From Flavobacterium psychrophilum (lineage in GTDB: Bacteria; Bacteroidota; Bacteroidia; Flavobacteriales; Flavobacteriaceae), in assembly GCA_945878515.1 (NCBI GenBank), contig CAMCTL010000025.1, forward strand, positions 1-28,834: DNA of 28,834 bases. Direction: 5' to 3'. The notes beneath the pieces were generated by a model. The model was not told the DNA's origin. It searched no databases and saw only the letters and a program-made list of their open reading frames with translations. Shown in pieces: positions 15,249-22,343 of this stretch. The position numbers were made by a program, and so were the translations under genes. The first letter of the stretch is position 1. Every line of letters starts with the position of its first letter.

Positions 15249-17453
15249 TTACAAAATCAATAATCCAAATTCCCTCAAAGTATTCACGGGTTTTGAATAC
15301 CAAAACAATTCGAAATTTTCGAAATGTATTTCAAAATCAGTTTTAATTTCTTGAAATGAATAGATTTTAGCATTCGAAACTGATAGTTTTCCGAGAATTT
15401 TTACGAGCCATTCTCCTTCATTTTTATTAGTTTGAATTGTAAAACTTTCTTTTTTGTCGTGAAAAGTCAAAGTCATCATTGGCCAAGAATTTCCTTTTTT
15501 GGATTTTGTAAAATGTTCTAAAGCAGGCTTCCCTCCTAGCCAAACAATTTTGGCAGTTGATTTTATATTAAAATCTTCTTCCTTTTCCAATGCATTGCCA
15601 ATAAAATCAGGATGGATTTTTGTTTTCGGAATTTTGAAATCGAACCATTCCTGCAACTCATAGTCAAAACAAATCCCGTGCATAAAATTGAATAAGGATT
15701 TCTTTAATCCAAAACTAAATTTATCGTGGTCGATTCCGGTTTTGTCCACATAATTAATATCGTTATTGGCGAAAACCTCCCCTAACCCCTCCAAAGGAGG
15801 GGAAGTAGGAACAACGCCAAATTTCTCTGGATACATCCCGACTGGACTGTGCGCGGTCATCGCAAATTGATGCCAAAAACCCGATTGCAAAACGCCAACT
15901 TCAAACAATTGACGCACCATTTCCAAACTATCCACTGTTTCCTGAATAGTTTGTGTAGGATAACCGTACATCAAATAAGCGTGAACCATTATTCCAGCTT
16001 CTGTGAAATTTCGCGTGACTTTTGCCACTTGCTCTACCGTTACGCCTTTGTCAATCAATTGCAACAATCGGTCCGAAGCCACCTCAAGTCCGCCCGAAAC
16101 GGCAATACATCCCGAAGCTTTCAATAACAAACATAAATCTCTAGTAAAGCTTTTTTCGAATCGAATATTTGTCCACCAAGTAACCGATAATTTCCTACGA
16201 AGAATTTCGAGAGCCAAAGCGCGCATCAAAGCGGGAGGAGCTGCTTCATCTACAAAATGAAAACCATTTTGTCCCGTTTGAGCAATCATTTCTTCCATTC
16301 GGTCGCATAACAAATTGGCGGCTATGGGTTCGTAAATCTTGATATAATCCAAAGAAATATCGCAAAACGTGCATTTTCCCCAGTAACAACCGTGCGCCAT
16401 CGTGAGTTTGTTCCATCGGCCGTCGCTCCACATTCGGTGCATTGGATTTACTATTTCGATAACCGAAATGTACTTGTCCAAAAGCAAATCTGAATAATCT
16501 GGCGTTCCAACTTGCGATTGTTTGTAATCTGGTCTTATTGAATTATTTTTGTAAACTACTTTCCCGTTTTCTAAAAGAAAGGTACGTTTAAACTCATTGG
16601 AATTTGGATTTTGAATTTTGGAATTTAAGAGTTCTACTGGCAATTCACCATCATCCAAAGTAATATAATCGAAAAACTCAAAAACACGAGCGTCCGAAAG
16701 CGAACGCAATTCGGTGTTGGGGAAACCGCCACCCATGGCAATTTTAATATTTGGATGGTGTTTTTTTACATATTGTGCAGAGCGAAATGCAGCATATAAA
16801 TTCCCTGGAAAAGGAACTGAAATCAGGAATAATGCAGGTTGGATGGTTTCGATTCTTTCCTTTAAAAGTGAAATCAGAATTTTATCAATATATGTTGGTT
16901 CTTGTTGTAAAGCCAAATACAATTCATCGAAAGAATTGGCAGATCGTCCTAAACGTTCCGCATAACGGCTAAAACCAAAATTAGTATCGACACATTCCAC
17001 TATAAAATCAGAAATATCCTCGAGGTATAAAGTGGCGAGATGCTTGGCTTTGTCCTGCGTTCCCATTGTTCCAAAAGCCCAATCCAATTCCTCTAATTGT
17101 GCAAAACGAGACGCTTCCGGCAAATAATCTTCCTGACAAATTTGCAATGCCAAGGTTGGATTTTTCCCCTGCAAAAAAGCAATCACCGAATCTATGGTTT
17201 TGATGTATTCGTCTTGGAGAGCAAGAATTCGTTTAGTGTTTGTAGTTTTTGGTTTATTGTTTATAGTTGCTTGTCCGAAAATATCTTCCAGACCATCTTT
17301 CGAAAATAATTTCAAAATCACTTCTATGCCTAAATCCGATTGTGTTGCCGAAATGTTTTTGGTATTCAAAAACCCTTTGATATAAGCCGTTGCTGGATAC
17401 GGTGTATTGAGTTGGGTAAAGGGCGGTGTGATTAGAAATACTTGGGTTTTCAT
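15249..17453 (-). CDS. B12-binding-type radical SAM protein
   Basis: A 734-residue enzyme read from the ATG at 17453 (Met-Lys-Thr-Gln-Val-Phe-Leu-Ile-Thr-Pro-Pro), which matches the usual start of the cobalamin-binding domain; an alternative GTG lies in frame at 17555. The N-terminal half looks Rossmann-like, with Leu-Ile-Ser-Val-Pro-Phe-Pro and Ile-Ala-Met-Gly-Gly-Gly-Phe-Pro. The radical SAM core follows, with cluster cysteines Cys356, Cys361 and Cys364 in Gly-Cys-Tyr-Trp-Gly-Lys-Cys-Thr-Phe-Cys. That is CX4CX2C rather than the standard CX3CX2C. A Tyr-Gly-Tyr-Pro-Thr motif lies further on, and a C-terminal domain of about 200 residues is unassigned. The substrate is unknown; methylation or ring chemistry is typical of the superfamily. 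The segment Ser-Pro-Pro-Leu-Glu-Gly-Leu-Gly-Glu-Val comes from an embedded palindromic repeat. A 3' remnant of a second copy lies at 12474-12612. Confidence 0.88.
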   Translation of the reverse strand: MKTQVFLITPPFTQLNTPYPATAYIKGFLNTKNISATQSDLGIEVILKLFSKDGLEDIFGQATINNKPKTTNTKRILALQDEYIKTIDSVIAFLQGKNPTLALQICQEDYLPEASRFAQLEELDWAFGTMGTQDKAKHLATLYLEDISDFIVECVDTNFGFSRYAERLGRSANSFDELYLALQQEPTYIDKILISLLKERIETIQPALFLISVPFPGNLYAAFRSAQYVKKHHPNIKIAMGGGFPNTELRSLSDARVFEFFDYITLDDGELPVELLNSKIQNPNSNEFKRTFLLENGKVVYKNNSIRPDYKQSQVGTPDYSDLLLDKYISVIEIVNPMHRMWSDGRWNKLTMAHGCYWGKCTFCDISLDYIKIYEPIAANLLCDRMEEMIAQTGQNGFHFVDEAAPPALMRALALEILRRKLSVTWWTNIRFEKSFTRDLCLLLKASGCIAVSGGLEVASDRLLQLIDKGVTVEQVAKVTRNFTEAGIMVHAYLMYGYPTQTIQETVDSLEMVRQLFEVGVLQSGFWHQFAMTAHSPVGMYPEKFGVVPTSPPLEGLGEVFANNDINYVDKTGIDHDKFSFGLKKSLFNFMHGICFDYELQEWFDFKIPKTKIHPDFIGNALEKEEDFNIKSTAKIVWLGGKPALEHFTKSKKGNSWPMMTLTFHDKKESFTIQTNKNEGEWLVKILGKLSVSNAKIYSFQEIKTDFEIHFENFELFWYSKPVNTLREFGLLIL
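15775..15808 (+). repeat. 34 bp palindromic element inside the radical SAM gene
   Basis: The core CCCCTCCAAAGGAGGGG is a perfect 7-base inverted repeat with a 3-base loop, preceded by ACCTCCCCTA. The element matches the one at 18441-18474 at 30 of 34 positions, in the same orientation on the plus strand although the two host genes lie on opposite strands. Here it is translated as Ser-Pro-Pro-Leu-Glu-Gly-Leu-Gly-Glu-Val within the C-terminal part of the protein, keeping the frame open. Confidence 0.85.
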
Positions 17454-17663
17454 ATATGACAAATATACTTTCTTGTAATCATATATAGTATCGCTATTTC
17501 TAGAAATTTTAATATAACTTTTAGTATTGGCAATTTCAAAATGATTGTTTTGCACAAAAGTAAGCGAATTATAGAAAAGAATCGGATACGGGTGTTTGCT
17601 TTTAAAAGCGAATATTAGTTCTTTAAGTGCGTCGGCGGGGTTGATAAATCCAAATTTGTGGTT
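17454..17663 (-). other. Open in-frame extension upstream of the radical SAM start
   Basis: Upstream of the ATG at 17453 the same frame stays open for 70 codons until a TAA at 17664-17666, with protein-like composition (for example Asn-Pro-Ala-Asp-Ala-Leu-Lys-Glu-Leu-Ile-Phe-Ala-Phe-Lys). It has no ATG, only a GTG at 17555. It could be an N-terminal extension with an unusual start, the 3' part of a truncated gene that has become fused, or chance. A TATATTTG -7-like box lies on the minus strand at 17461-17468, just before the ATG, which favours the shorter protein with a near-leaderless mRNA. Confidence 0.4.
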
Positions 17664-17679
17664 TTACACTATTCTTTTG

Positions 17680-17978
17680 GGGTTTCGAAATGAGTCGAAG
17701 ACGTGTTGAACTACTATTTTGGGGTTCTAGAATCAAAAATATCATTGCGAAACCCCAATCAAGCACTTCAAGACCGCAAATTTGGGGGCTATAACCCTAA
17801 ATTATCATTTCGAAACCGTAACGGATCACTTCAAGACTGTAAAATTGGGGTTTGGAACCCTAAATTATCATTTCGAAACCGTAACGGATCACTTCAAGAC
17901 TGTAAAATTGGGGTCTGGAACCCTAAATTATCATTTTGAAACCTCATTGGAGTACTTCAAGGCCTAAAATTTGGACTT
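17680..17978. repeat. Tandem array of five 63 bp repeats
   Basis: Equivalent GGGG blocks fall at 17721, 17784, 17847 and 17910, with a decayed one near 17972: an exact 63 bp period. Units contain the palindrome TTTCGAAA, the word CACTTCAAGAC, and a GGGTT/AACCC inverted repeat flanked by AATT. The units starting at 17803 and 17866 differ at about one base, while the outer units are diverged, so the middle was amplified recently. Because 63 is a multiple of three, two plus-strand frames stay open for 60-78 codons; these are probably by-products of the repeat. The array lies between the divergent radical SAM and restriction-modification genes and so may sit in or near both promoters. Confidence 0.9.
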
Positions 17979-18086
17979 ATCGATCATCCGTCGCGTTGTT
18001 TTATATAAACATTGGCAATTCATCATCGAACGTTTTCTGTATTTTGGAATAATATTACTACTTTTAAAAACTCAAAAAAGAATACA

Positions 18087-21000
18087 ATGACAATCCAACA
18101 ATATCTTACCAAAATAAACACGCTTTACAAAACAGGAAACGCTCGTGAACACTCTTATCGTGGCGATTTGCAAAATCTGATCATGGCCATTTTACCCGAT
18201 GTTTTGGTCACCAATGAACCCGCAAGAGTAGCTTGTGGCGCACCTGATTATGTGTTGACACGCAAAGATATTCCTATTGGTTATATCGAGGCCAAAGACA
18301 TTGGAGTCGATTTAAAAGACAAAAAACTCAAAGAACAATTTGACCGTTACAAATCAGGTTTAACCAATTTGATTTTTACCGATTATATGGATTTCCATTT
18401 TTATAAAGATGGGGAGTTTGTGACTAAAATTGCAATTGCAACCTCCCCCGACCCCTCCAAAGGAGGGGAGATAGTGCCTATTCCTGAGAACTTTGAGCAG
18501 TTTACTTTGCTGATACAAAACTTCGCTCAAACCGTATCGCAAACCATTAAATCGCCTACCAAATTGGCGCAAATGATGGCAGGAAAAGCGAAATTGATGG
18601 CCGATGTGATTGAAAAATCATTGCATAAAGATGATGAAGATGGCGTTCGATCTAGTATTAAAAAACAAATGTTGTCCTTTCAGCAAATGTTGATTCACGA
18701 TATAGACAACAAAGCTTTTGCTGATATTTACTCGCAAACCATTGCTTACGGAATGTTTGCCGCTCGGTATCACGACCCCACTTTAGAGAATTTTTCCAGA
18801 GAAGAAGCCGCAACTTTAATTCCAAAAAGCAATCCTTTTTTGCGAAAATTGTTTCAAGACATTGCAGGCTATGACTTAGACCATCGTTTGGTATGGATTG
18901 TAGAAGAATTGGTTTCTATTTTCCTAGCGAGTGATGTGGCTACGATTATGAAAAACTTTGGCAAAAGCACCAAACAAGAAGATCCAGTAGTGCATTTTTA
19001 CGAAACATTTCTTGGTGAATACAATCCTGCTTTGCGCAAAGCAAGAGGCGTTTGGTACACACCGCAACCCGTGGTCAATTTTATTGTTCGGGCTGTGGAT
19101 GATATTTTGAAAACCGAATTCGATTTGCCTCAAGGTTTAGCCGATACTTCTAAAATAAAAATCAAGAAAAAAGCCGTTACCCAAACCTTAGGTAAAAACG
19201 CCAAATTACTAGAAGTTGAAACCGAAGTCGAGGTGCACAAAGTACAAATTTTGGATCCGGCAACAGGAACAGGCACTTTCTTGGCGGAAGTAGTAAAACA
19301 CATTTACAAAAAATTTGAAGGACAACAAGGCATTTGGAGCAAATATGTAACCAATGATTTGATACCGAGATTGAACGGTTTTGAGTTATTGATGGCGAGT
19401 TATGCAATGGCACACCTGAAAATGGATATGCTACTAACCGAAACTGGCTACAAACCCACCGACGACCAACGATTTAGAATTTTCCTAACCAATAGTCTGG
19501 AAGAAGCACATCCCGACACCCAAACCCTTTTTAGTTCGTGGCTCTCGGACGAAGCCGACCAAGCCAACGCTATAAAACGTGATGCGCCTGTGATGGTGGT
19601 TATTGGGAATCCACCGTATTCAATAAGTACAACCAATAAATCAAAGTGGATTGAAGATTTAATTAAAGTGTACAAAAAAGACCTAAACGAAAGAAAAATT
19701 AACCTTGATGATGATTACATCAAATTCACTCGTTTTGGACAACATTTTATAGATAAAAATGGTAGCGGTATACTTGCGTACATTTCCAATAACAGTTTTA
19801 TAAACGGAATTACTCATCGTCAAATGCGCAAAAATTTATTAGAAAGTTTTGATAAAATTTACATTCTGGATTTGCACGGAAATTCAAGAATTAAAGAAGT
19901 CTGTCCAGACGGTTCGATTGACCAAAACGTATTTGATATAATGCAAGGCGTTTCAATTAATATATTTATAAAAACAGGAGGTATAAAACAAAAAGAATTA
20001 GGAGAAGTTTTTCATTATGATTTATATGGAAAAAGAGAATTAAAATACAACTATTTAACTGAGCATTCTATTAAAAATATTGCTTATAAATCATTAGAAT
20101 CAATTGAACCAAATTATTTCTTTGTTCCAATGAATAATATTGGAAAAGAAGAATATGAAAATGGTATTAAGTTAAATAATTTATTTGGTATAAATAACTC
20201 CGGAATAAAAACTGATAGAGATGGTTTATTTATTGATTTTGATAAAAATAAATTACAAACAAGAATAAATCTATTGCTAAAAAATGATTTCGATAACGGT
20301 TTTATAGAAATGTTCAATGTTAAGAATTCTGGTAGTTATAAACTTTTAGAAGTAATTAAAAATAAAAAATTCAACAACAATTTTTTATTGCCAATTCAAT
20401 ACAGACCTTTTGATAATAGGTGGATTTATTATGATAAAAGTATAATTAGCAGACCAGCATCAAAAGCAATGTATCATTTAAAATTTCTTGAAAATTATTC
20501 GCTTTCCCTAAAAAGGCAAAGTAAATTCGATTTTTCATATTCATTTATTCATAGAAGTATTTGCGAAAGTTGCCTTTTTGAGAGTGCTTTTGCTAATAAC
20601 ACAGAATTCCCGCTCTACCTCTATCCCGAATCCACTTCACAACAAAACTTATTAGAAACCAACGCAAGAACCCCCAACCTCAACCCTGAAATTGTAAAAC
20701 AAATTGCGGCTGGTTTGGGTATGGTTTTTACCAATGAGAAAGAAACAACCGCAAACACCTTTGCTCCAATCGATTTGCTGGATTACATCTATGCGGTTTT
20801 GCATTCGCCAACGTATAGAGAAAAATACAAAGAATTTTTAAAGATTGATTTTCCTAGAGTGCCGTATCCAAAAACCCTCGCAGCGTTTGAAACGCTGCGA
20901 GGGTTGGGCTCGCAACTGCGCCAAATTCATTTATTAGAAAGTGCTATCGTCGAAAAATACATTACACAATATCCAGAAGATGGCGATAATGTGGTGAGGA

Positions 21001-21260
21001 AACCAAGACTAGACCTGACAGGTTTTGAAAACCTGTCAGGTTTAGGTCGCGTTTACATCAACGAAACCCAATATTTTGATAACGTTCCTGAAGTCGCTTG
21101 GAATTTTTACATCGGTGGTTATCAACCTGCCCAAAAATGGCTCAAAGACCGCAAGGAAAGGGAATTGAGTTATGAAGATATTTTGCATTATCAAAAAATC
21201 ATCGTTGCATTAAGTGAAACCGATAGAATTATGAAGGAAATAGATACAATTGAAATATAA
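18087..21260 (+). CDS. Single-chain restriction-modification enzyme (PD-(D/E)XK nuclease, N6-adenine methyltransferase, type ISP-like specificity domain)
   Basis: A 1057-residue fused restriction-modification protein read from the ATG at 18087; an in-frame ATG at 18012 would add 25 residues that do not look like the family start. The N-terminal nuclease has Gly-Ala-Pro-Asp-Tyr (Asp54) and Glu-Ala-Lys (68-70), a PD-(D/E)XK site. A helical region follows, then the methyltransferase with motif I Leu-Asp-Pro-Ala-Thr-Gly-Thr-Gly-Thr-Phe (about 389-398) and Asn-Pro-Pro-Tyr (508-511), as in adenine-N6 enzymes. The C-terminus matches the type ISP specificity domain (Leu-Asp-Tyr-Ile-Tyr-Ala-Val-Leu-His-Ser-Pro; Tyr-Ile-Gly-Gly-Tyr-Gln; Lys-Trp-Leu-Lys-Asp-Arg-Lys). 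There is no helicase/translocase as in true type ISP enzymes, so it is best called type IIG-like. The middle target-recognition part (about 540-850) is more AT-rich than the ends, suggesting exchange. Three palindromic repeats are embedded in frame. Confidence 0.9.
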   Translation: MTIQQYLTKINTLYKTGNAREHSYRGDLQNLIMAILPDVLVTNEPARVACGAPDYVLTRKDIPIGYIEAKDIGVDLKDKKLKEQFDRYKSGLTNLIFTDYMDFHFYKDGEFVTKIAIATSPDPSKGGEIVPIPENFEQFTLLIQNFAQTVSQTIKSPTKLAQMMAGKAKLMADVIEKSLHKDDEDGVRSSIKKQMLSFQQMLIHDIDNKAFADIYSQTIAYGMFAARYHDPTLENFSREEAATLIPKSNPFLRKLFQDIAGYDLDHRLVWIVEELVSIFLASDVATIMKNFGKSTKQEDPVVHFYETFLGEYNPALRKARGVWYTPQPVVNFIVRAVDDILKTEFDLPQGLADTSKIKIKKKAVTQTLGKNAKLLEVETEVEVHKVQILDPATGTGTFLAEVVKHIYKKFEGQQGIWSKYVTNDLIPRLNGFELLMASYAMAHLKMDMLLTETGYKPTDDQRFRIFLTNSLEEAHPDTQTLFSSWLSDEADQANAIKRDAPVMVVIGNPPYSISTTNKSKWIEDLIKVYKKDLNERKINLDDDYIKFTRFGQHFIDKNGSGILAYISNNSFINGITHRQMRKNLLESFDKIYILDLHGNSRIKEVCPDGSIDQNVFDIMQGVSINIFIKTGGIKQKELGEVFHYDLYGKRELKYNYLTEHSIKNIAYKSLESIEPNYFFVPMNNIGKEEYENGIKLNNLFGINNSGIKTDRDGLFIDFDKNKLQTRINLLLKNDFDNGFIEMFNVKNSGSYKLLEVIKNKKFNNNFLLPIQYRPFDNRWIYYDKSIISRPASKAMYHLKFLENYSLSLKRQSKFDFSYSFIHRSICESCLFESAFANNTEFPLYLYPESTSQQNLLETNARTPNLNPEIVKQIAAGLGMVFTNEKETTANTFAPIDLLDYIYAVLHSPTYREKYKEFLKIDFPRVPYPKTLAAFETLRGLGSQLRQIHLLESAIVEKYITQYPEDGDNVVRKPRLDLTGFENLSGLGRVYINETQYFDNVPEVAWNFYIGGYQPAQKWLKDRKERELSYEDILHYQKIIVALSETDRIMKEIDTIEI
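18441..18474 (+). repeat. 34 bp palindromic element inside the restriction-modification gene
   Basis: A second copy of the element at 15775-15808, with core ACCCCTCCAAAGGAGGGG. It is translated as Thr-Ser-Pro-Asp-Pro-Ser-Lys-Gly-Gly-Glu (near residues 119-128) between the nuclease site and the helical region, leaving the frame open. Confidence 0.85.
20873..20905 (+). repeat. 33 bp perfect palindrome inside the specificity domain
   Basis: The arms AACCCTCGCAGCGTT and AACGCTGCGAGGGTT are exact reverse complements of 15 bases around a TGA loop. It is read in frame as Thr-Leu-Ala-Ala-Phe-Glu-Thr-Leu-Arg-Gly-Leu, so the loop TGA is not read as a stop. It is GC-rich compared with its surroundings. 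From memory, similar words occur as dispersed repeats in Bacteroidota. Confidence 0.85.
21013..21041 (+). repeat. 29 bp perfect palindrome inside the specificity domain
   Basis: The arms ACCTGACAGGTTTT and AAAACCTGTCAGGT flank a single G. It is read in frame as Asp-Leu-Thr-Gly-Phe-Glu-Asn-Leu-Ser-Gly-Leu-Gly. It is a different family from the palindrome at 20873-20905, only about 110 bases upstream, yet both encode a similar hydrophobic peptide ending Leu-(Arg/Ser)-Gly-Leu-Gly. Confidence 0.85.
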
Positions 21261-21293
21261 GTTTTAGTCAATATTTTTATAAAAAGAAAAACA

Positions 21294-22334
21294 ATGATTG
21301 ATTTAAGCAAAAAAATAATTGATTTGATTGGTGTTACAAAGAGTTTTGTTTACAAAACAACCAATACAGCAATGGTATTTACCTACTATTCCATAGGAAA
21401 AATGATTGTTGATGAGTTGCAAGACGGAAAACAAAAAGCTATTTATGGAACTAAATTACTCGAAATGGTTTCTGTTGATTTAAAAAATCAATTAGGAAAA
21501 GGATATTCTGTGGATAATCTTGAAAATATGCGGAAATTTTATTTAGCGTATTGTTCTCAGTTTCAAATTTCCGAGAACTCGTCTCGGATATTGGAAAACA
21601 AGCTAATTTCCGAGAATCTTTCTCGGAAATTACCCAATCTTTTTTTATCGTGGAGCCATTATTTGTTTTTATCTCGAATAAACAATACGCTCGAAAGAAA
21701 TTTTTACGAAATAGAAGCCTTGCAAAATAACTGGAAACTAAAAGATTTAGAAAGACAATTCAATAGTGGCTTATTTGAACGATTGGCATTGAGTAAAAAT
21801 AAAGAAGAAGTTTTGCAATTGGCAACACAAGGACAAACGCTACAAAAGCCAAACGACTTATTCAAAGAACCTTTTATTTTAGAGTTTTTAGGACTGGACG
21901 AAAAAAACAGCTATTCTGAAACCGATTTAGAAACCGCCATCATCAGCGAAATTGAACAATTTATGCTCGAAATGGGTAAAGGTTTCTTTTTTGGAGGTCG
22001 GCAAGTACGCTTTACTTTTGACGAAGATCATTATCGTATCGATTTGGTTTTTTATAACCGATTGCTGCACTGTTTTGTACTCATTGATTTGAAAATTGGC
22101 AAACTCAAACACCAAGATTTGGGTCAAATGCAAATGTATGTAAACTATTATGACCGTTTTGTTAAAACCAAAACCGAAAACCCAACCATTGGCATTGTGC
22201 TTTGCAAAGACAAAAACAAGGCAGTGGTAGAAATCACTTTACCCGAAAACAACAACCAAATATTTGCATCCAAATACCAAACCATCTTGCCATCCAAAAC
22301 CGATTTGCAGGAAATACTAAACCATTATGACTAA
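21294..22334 (+). CDS. YhcG/DUF1016-family PD-(D/E)XK nuclease
   Basis: A 346-residue protein of the DUF1016 family. The N-terminal helical domain (about 10-190) contains Leu-Gly-Lys-Gly-Tyr-Ser, Asn-Leu-x-x-Met-Arg-Lys-Phe-Tyr and Leu-Ser-Trp-Ser-His-Tyr. The C-terminal nuclease-like domain has Arg-Ile-Asp-Leu-Val-Phe-Tyr, then Val-Leu-Ile-Asp-Leu-Lys-Ile-Gly-Lys-Leu, and Gly-Gln-Met-Gln-Met-Tyr, matching the family's Asp...(Glu/Asp)-x-Lys core (Asp in place of the more common Glu). These proteins are often found beside restriction-modification genes and are presumed accessory nucleases. It follows the restriction-modification stop by 33 bases in the same direction, so co-expression is likely. 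Between the Lys-Phe-Tyr and Trp-Ser-His-Tyr motifs it carries about 25 extra residues coming from two palindromic repeats. Immediately after its TAA the same frame continues into a copy of the restriction-modification gene's 3' end. Confidence 0.88.
   Translation: MIDLSKKIIDLIGVTKSFVYKTTNTAMVFTYYSIGKMIVDELQDGKQKAIYGTKLLEMVSVDLKNQLGKGYSVDNLENMRKFYLAYCSQFQISENSSRILENKLISENLSRKLPNLFLSWSHYLFLSRINNTLERNFYEIEALQNNWKLKDLERQFNSGLFERLALSKNKEEVLQLATQGQTLQKPNDLFKEPFILEFLGLDEKNSYSETDLETAIISEIEQFMLEMGKGFFFGGRQVRFTFDEDHYRIDLVFYNRLLHCFVLIDLKIGKLKHQDLGQMQMYVNYYDRFVKTKTENPTIGIVLCKDKNKAVVEITLPENNNQIFASKYQTILPSKTDLQEILNHYD
21567..21631 (+). repeat. Pair of TTTCCGAGA palindromes inside the DUF1016 gene
   Basis: The first copy is ATTTCCGAGA-ACTCG-TCTCGGATAT (21567-21591, one mismatch in the arms). 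The second is AATTTCCGAGA-ATCTT-TCTCGGAAATT (21605-21631, perfect 11-base arms). Both have 5-base loops. They are translated as Ile-Ser-Glu-Asn-Ser-Ser-Arg and Ile-Ser-Glu-Asn-Leu-Ser-Arg-Lys, a repeated peptide in the variable loop of the N-terminal domain. Confidence 0.85.
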
Positions 22335-22343
22335 AAAAATCGC

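Noticed and set aside
17703-17967. Two overlapping plus-strand open frames of 60-78 codons
   Set aside because: They exist because the 63 bp repeat is a multiple of three and lacks stops in two frames; both frames give repetitive peptides with no other coding sign, so they are treated as part of the repeat array.
18012-18086. Earlier ATG for the restriction-modification enzyme
   Set aside because: The extra 25 residues do not resemble the family start, while the ATG at 18087 begins the expected helix before the nuclease site.
18087-21260. BREX PglX or a complete type ISP enzyme
   Set aside because: The N-terminal PD-(D/E)XK site argues against PglX, the helicase/translocase of type ISP is missing, and no BREX partner genes are present.
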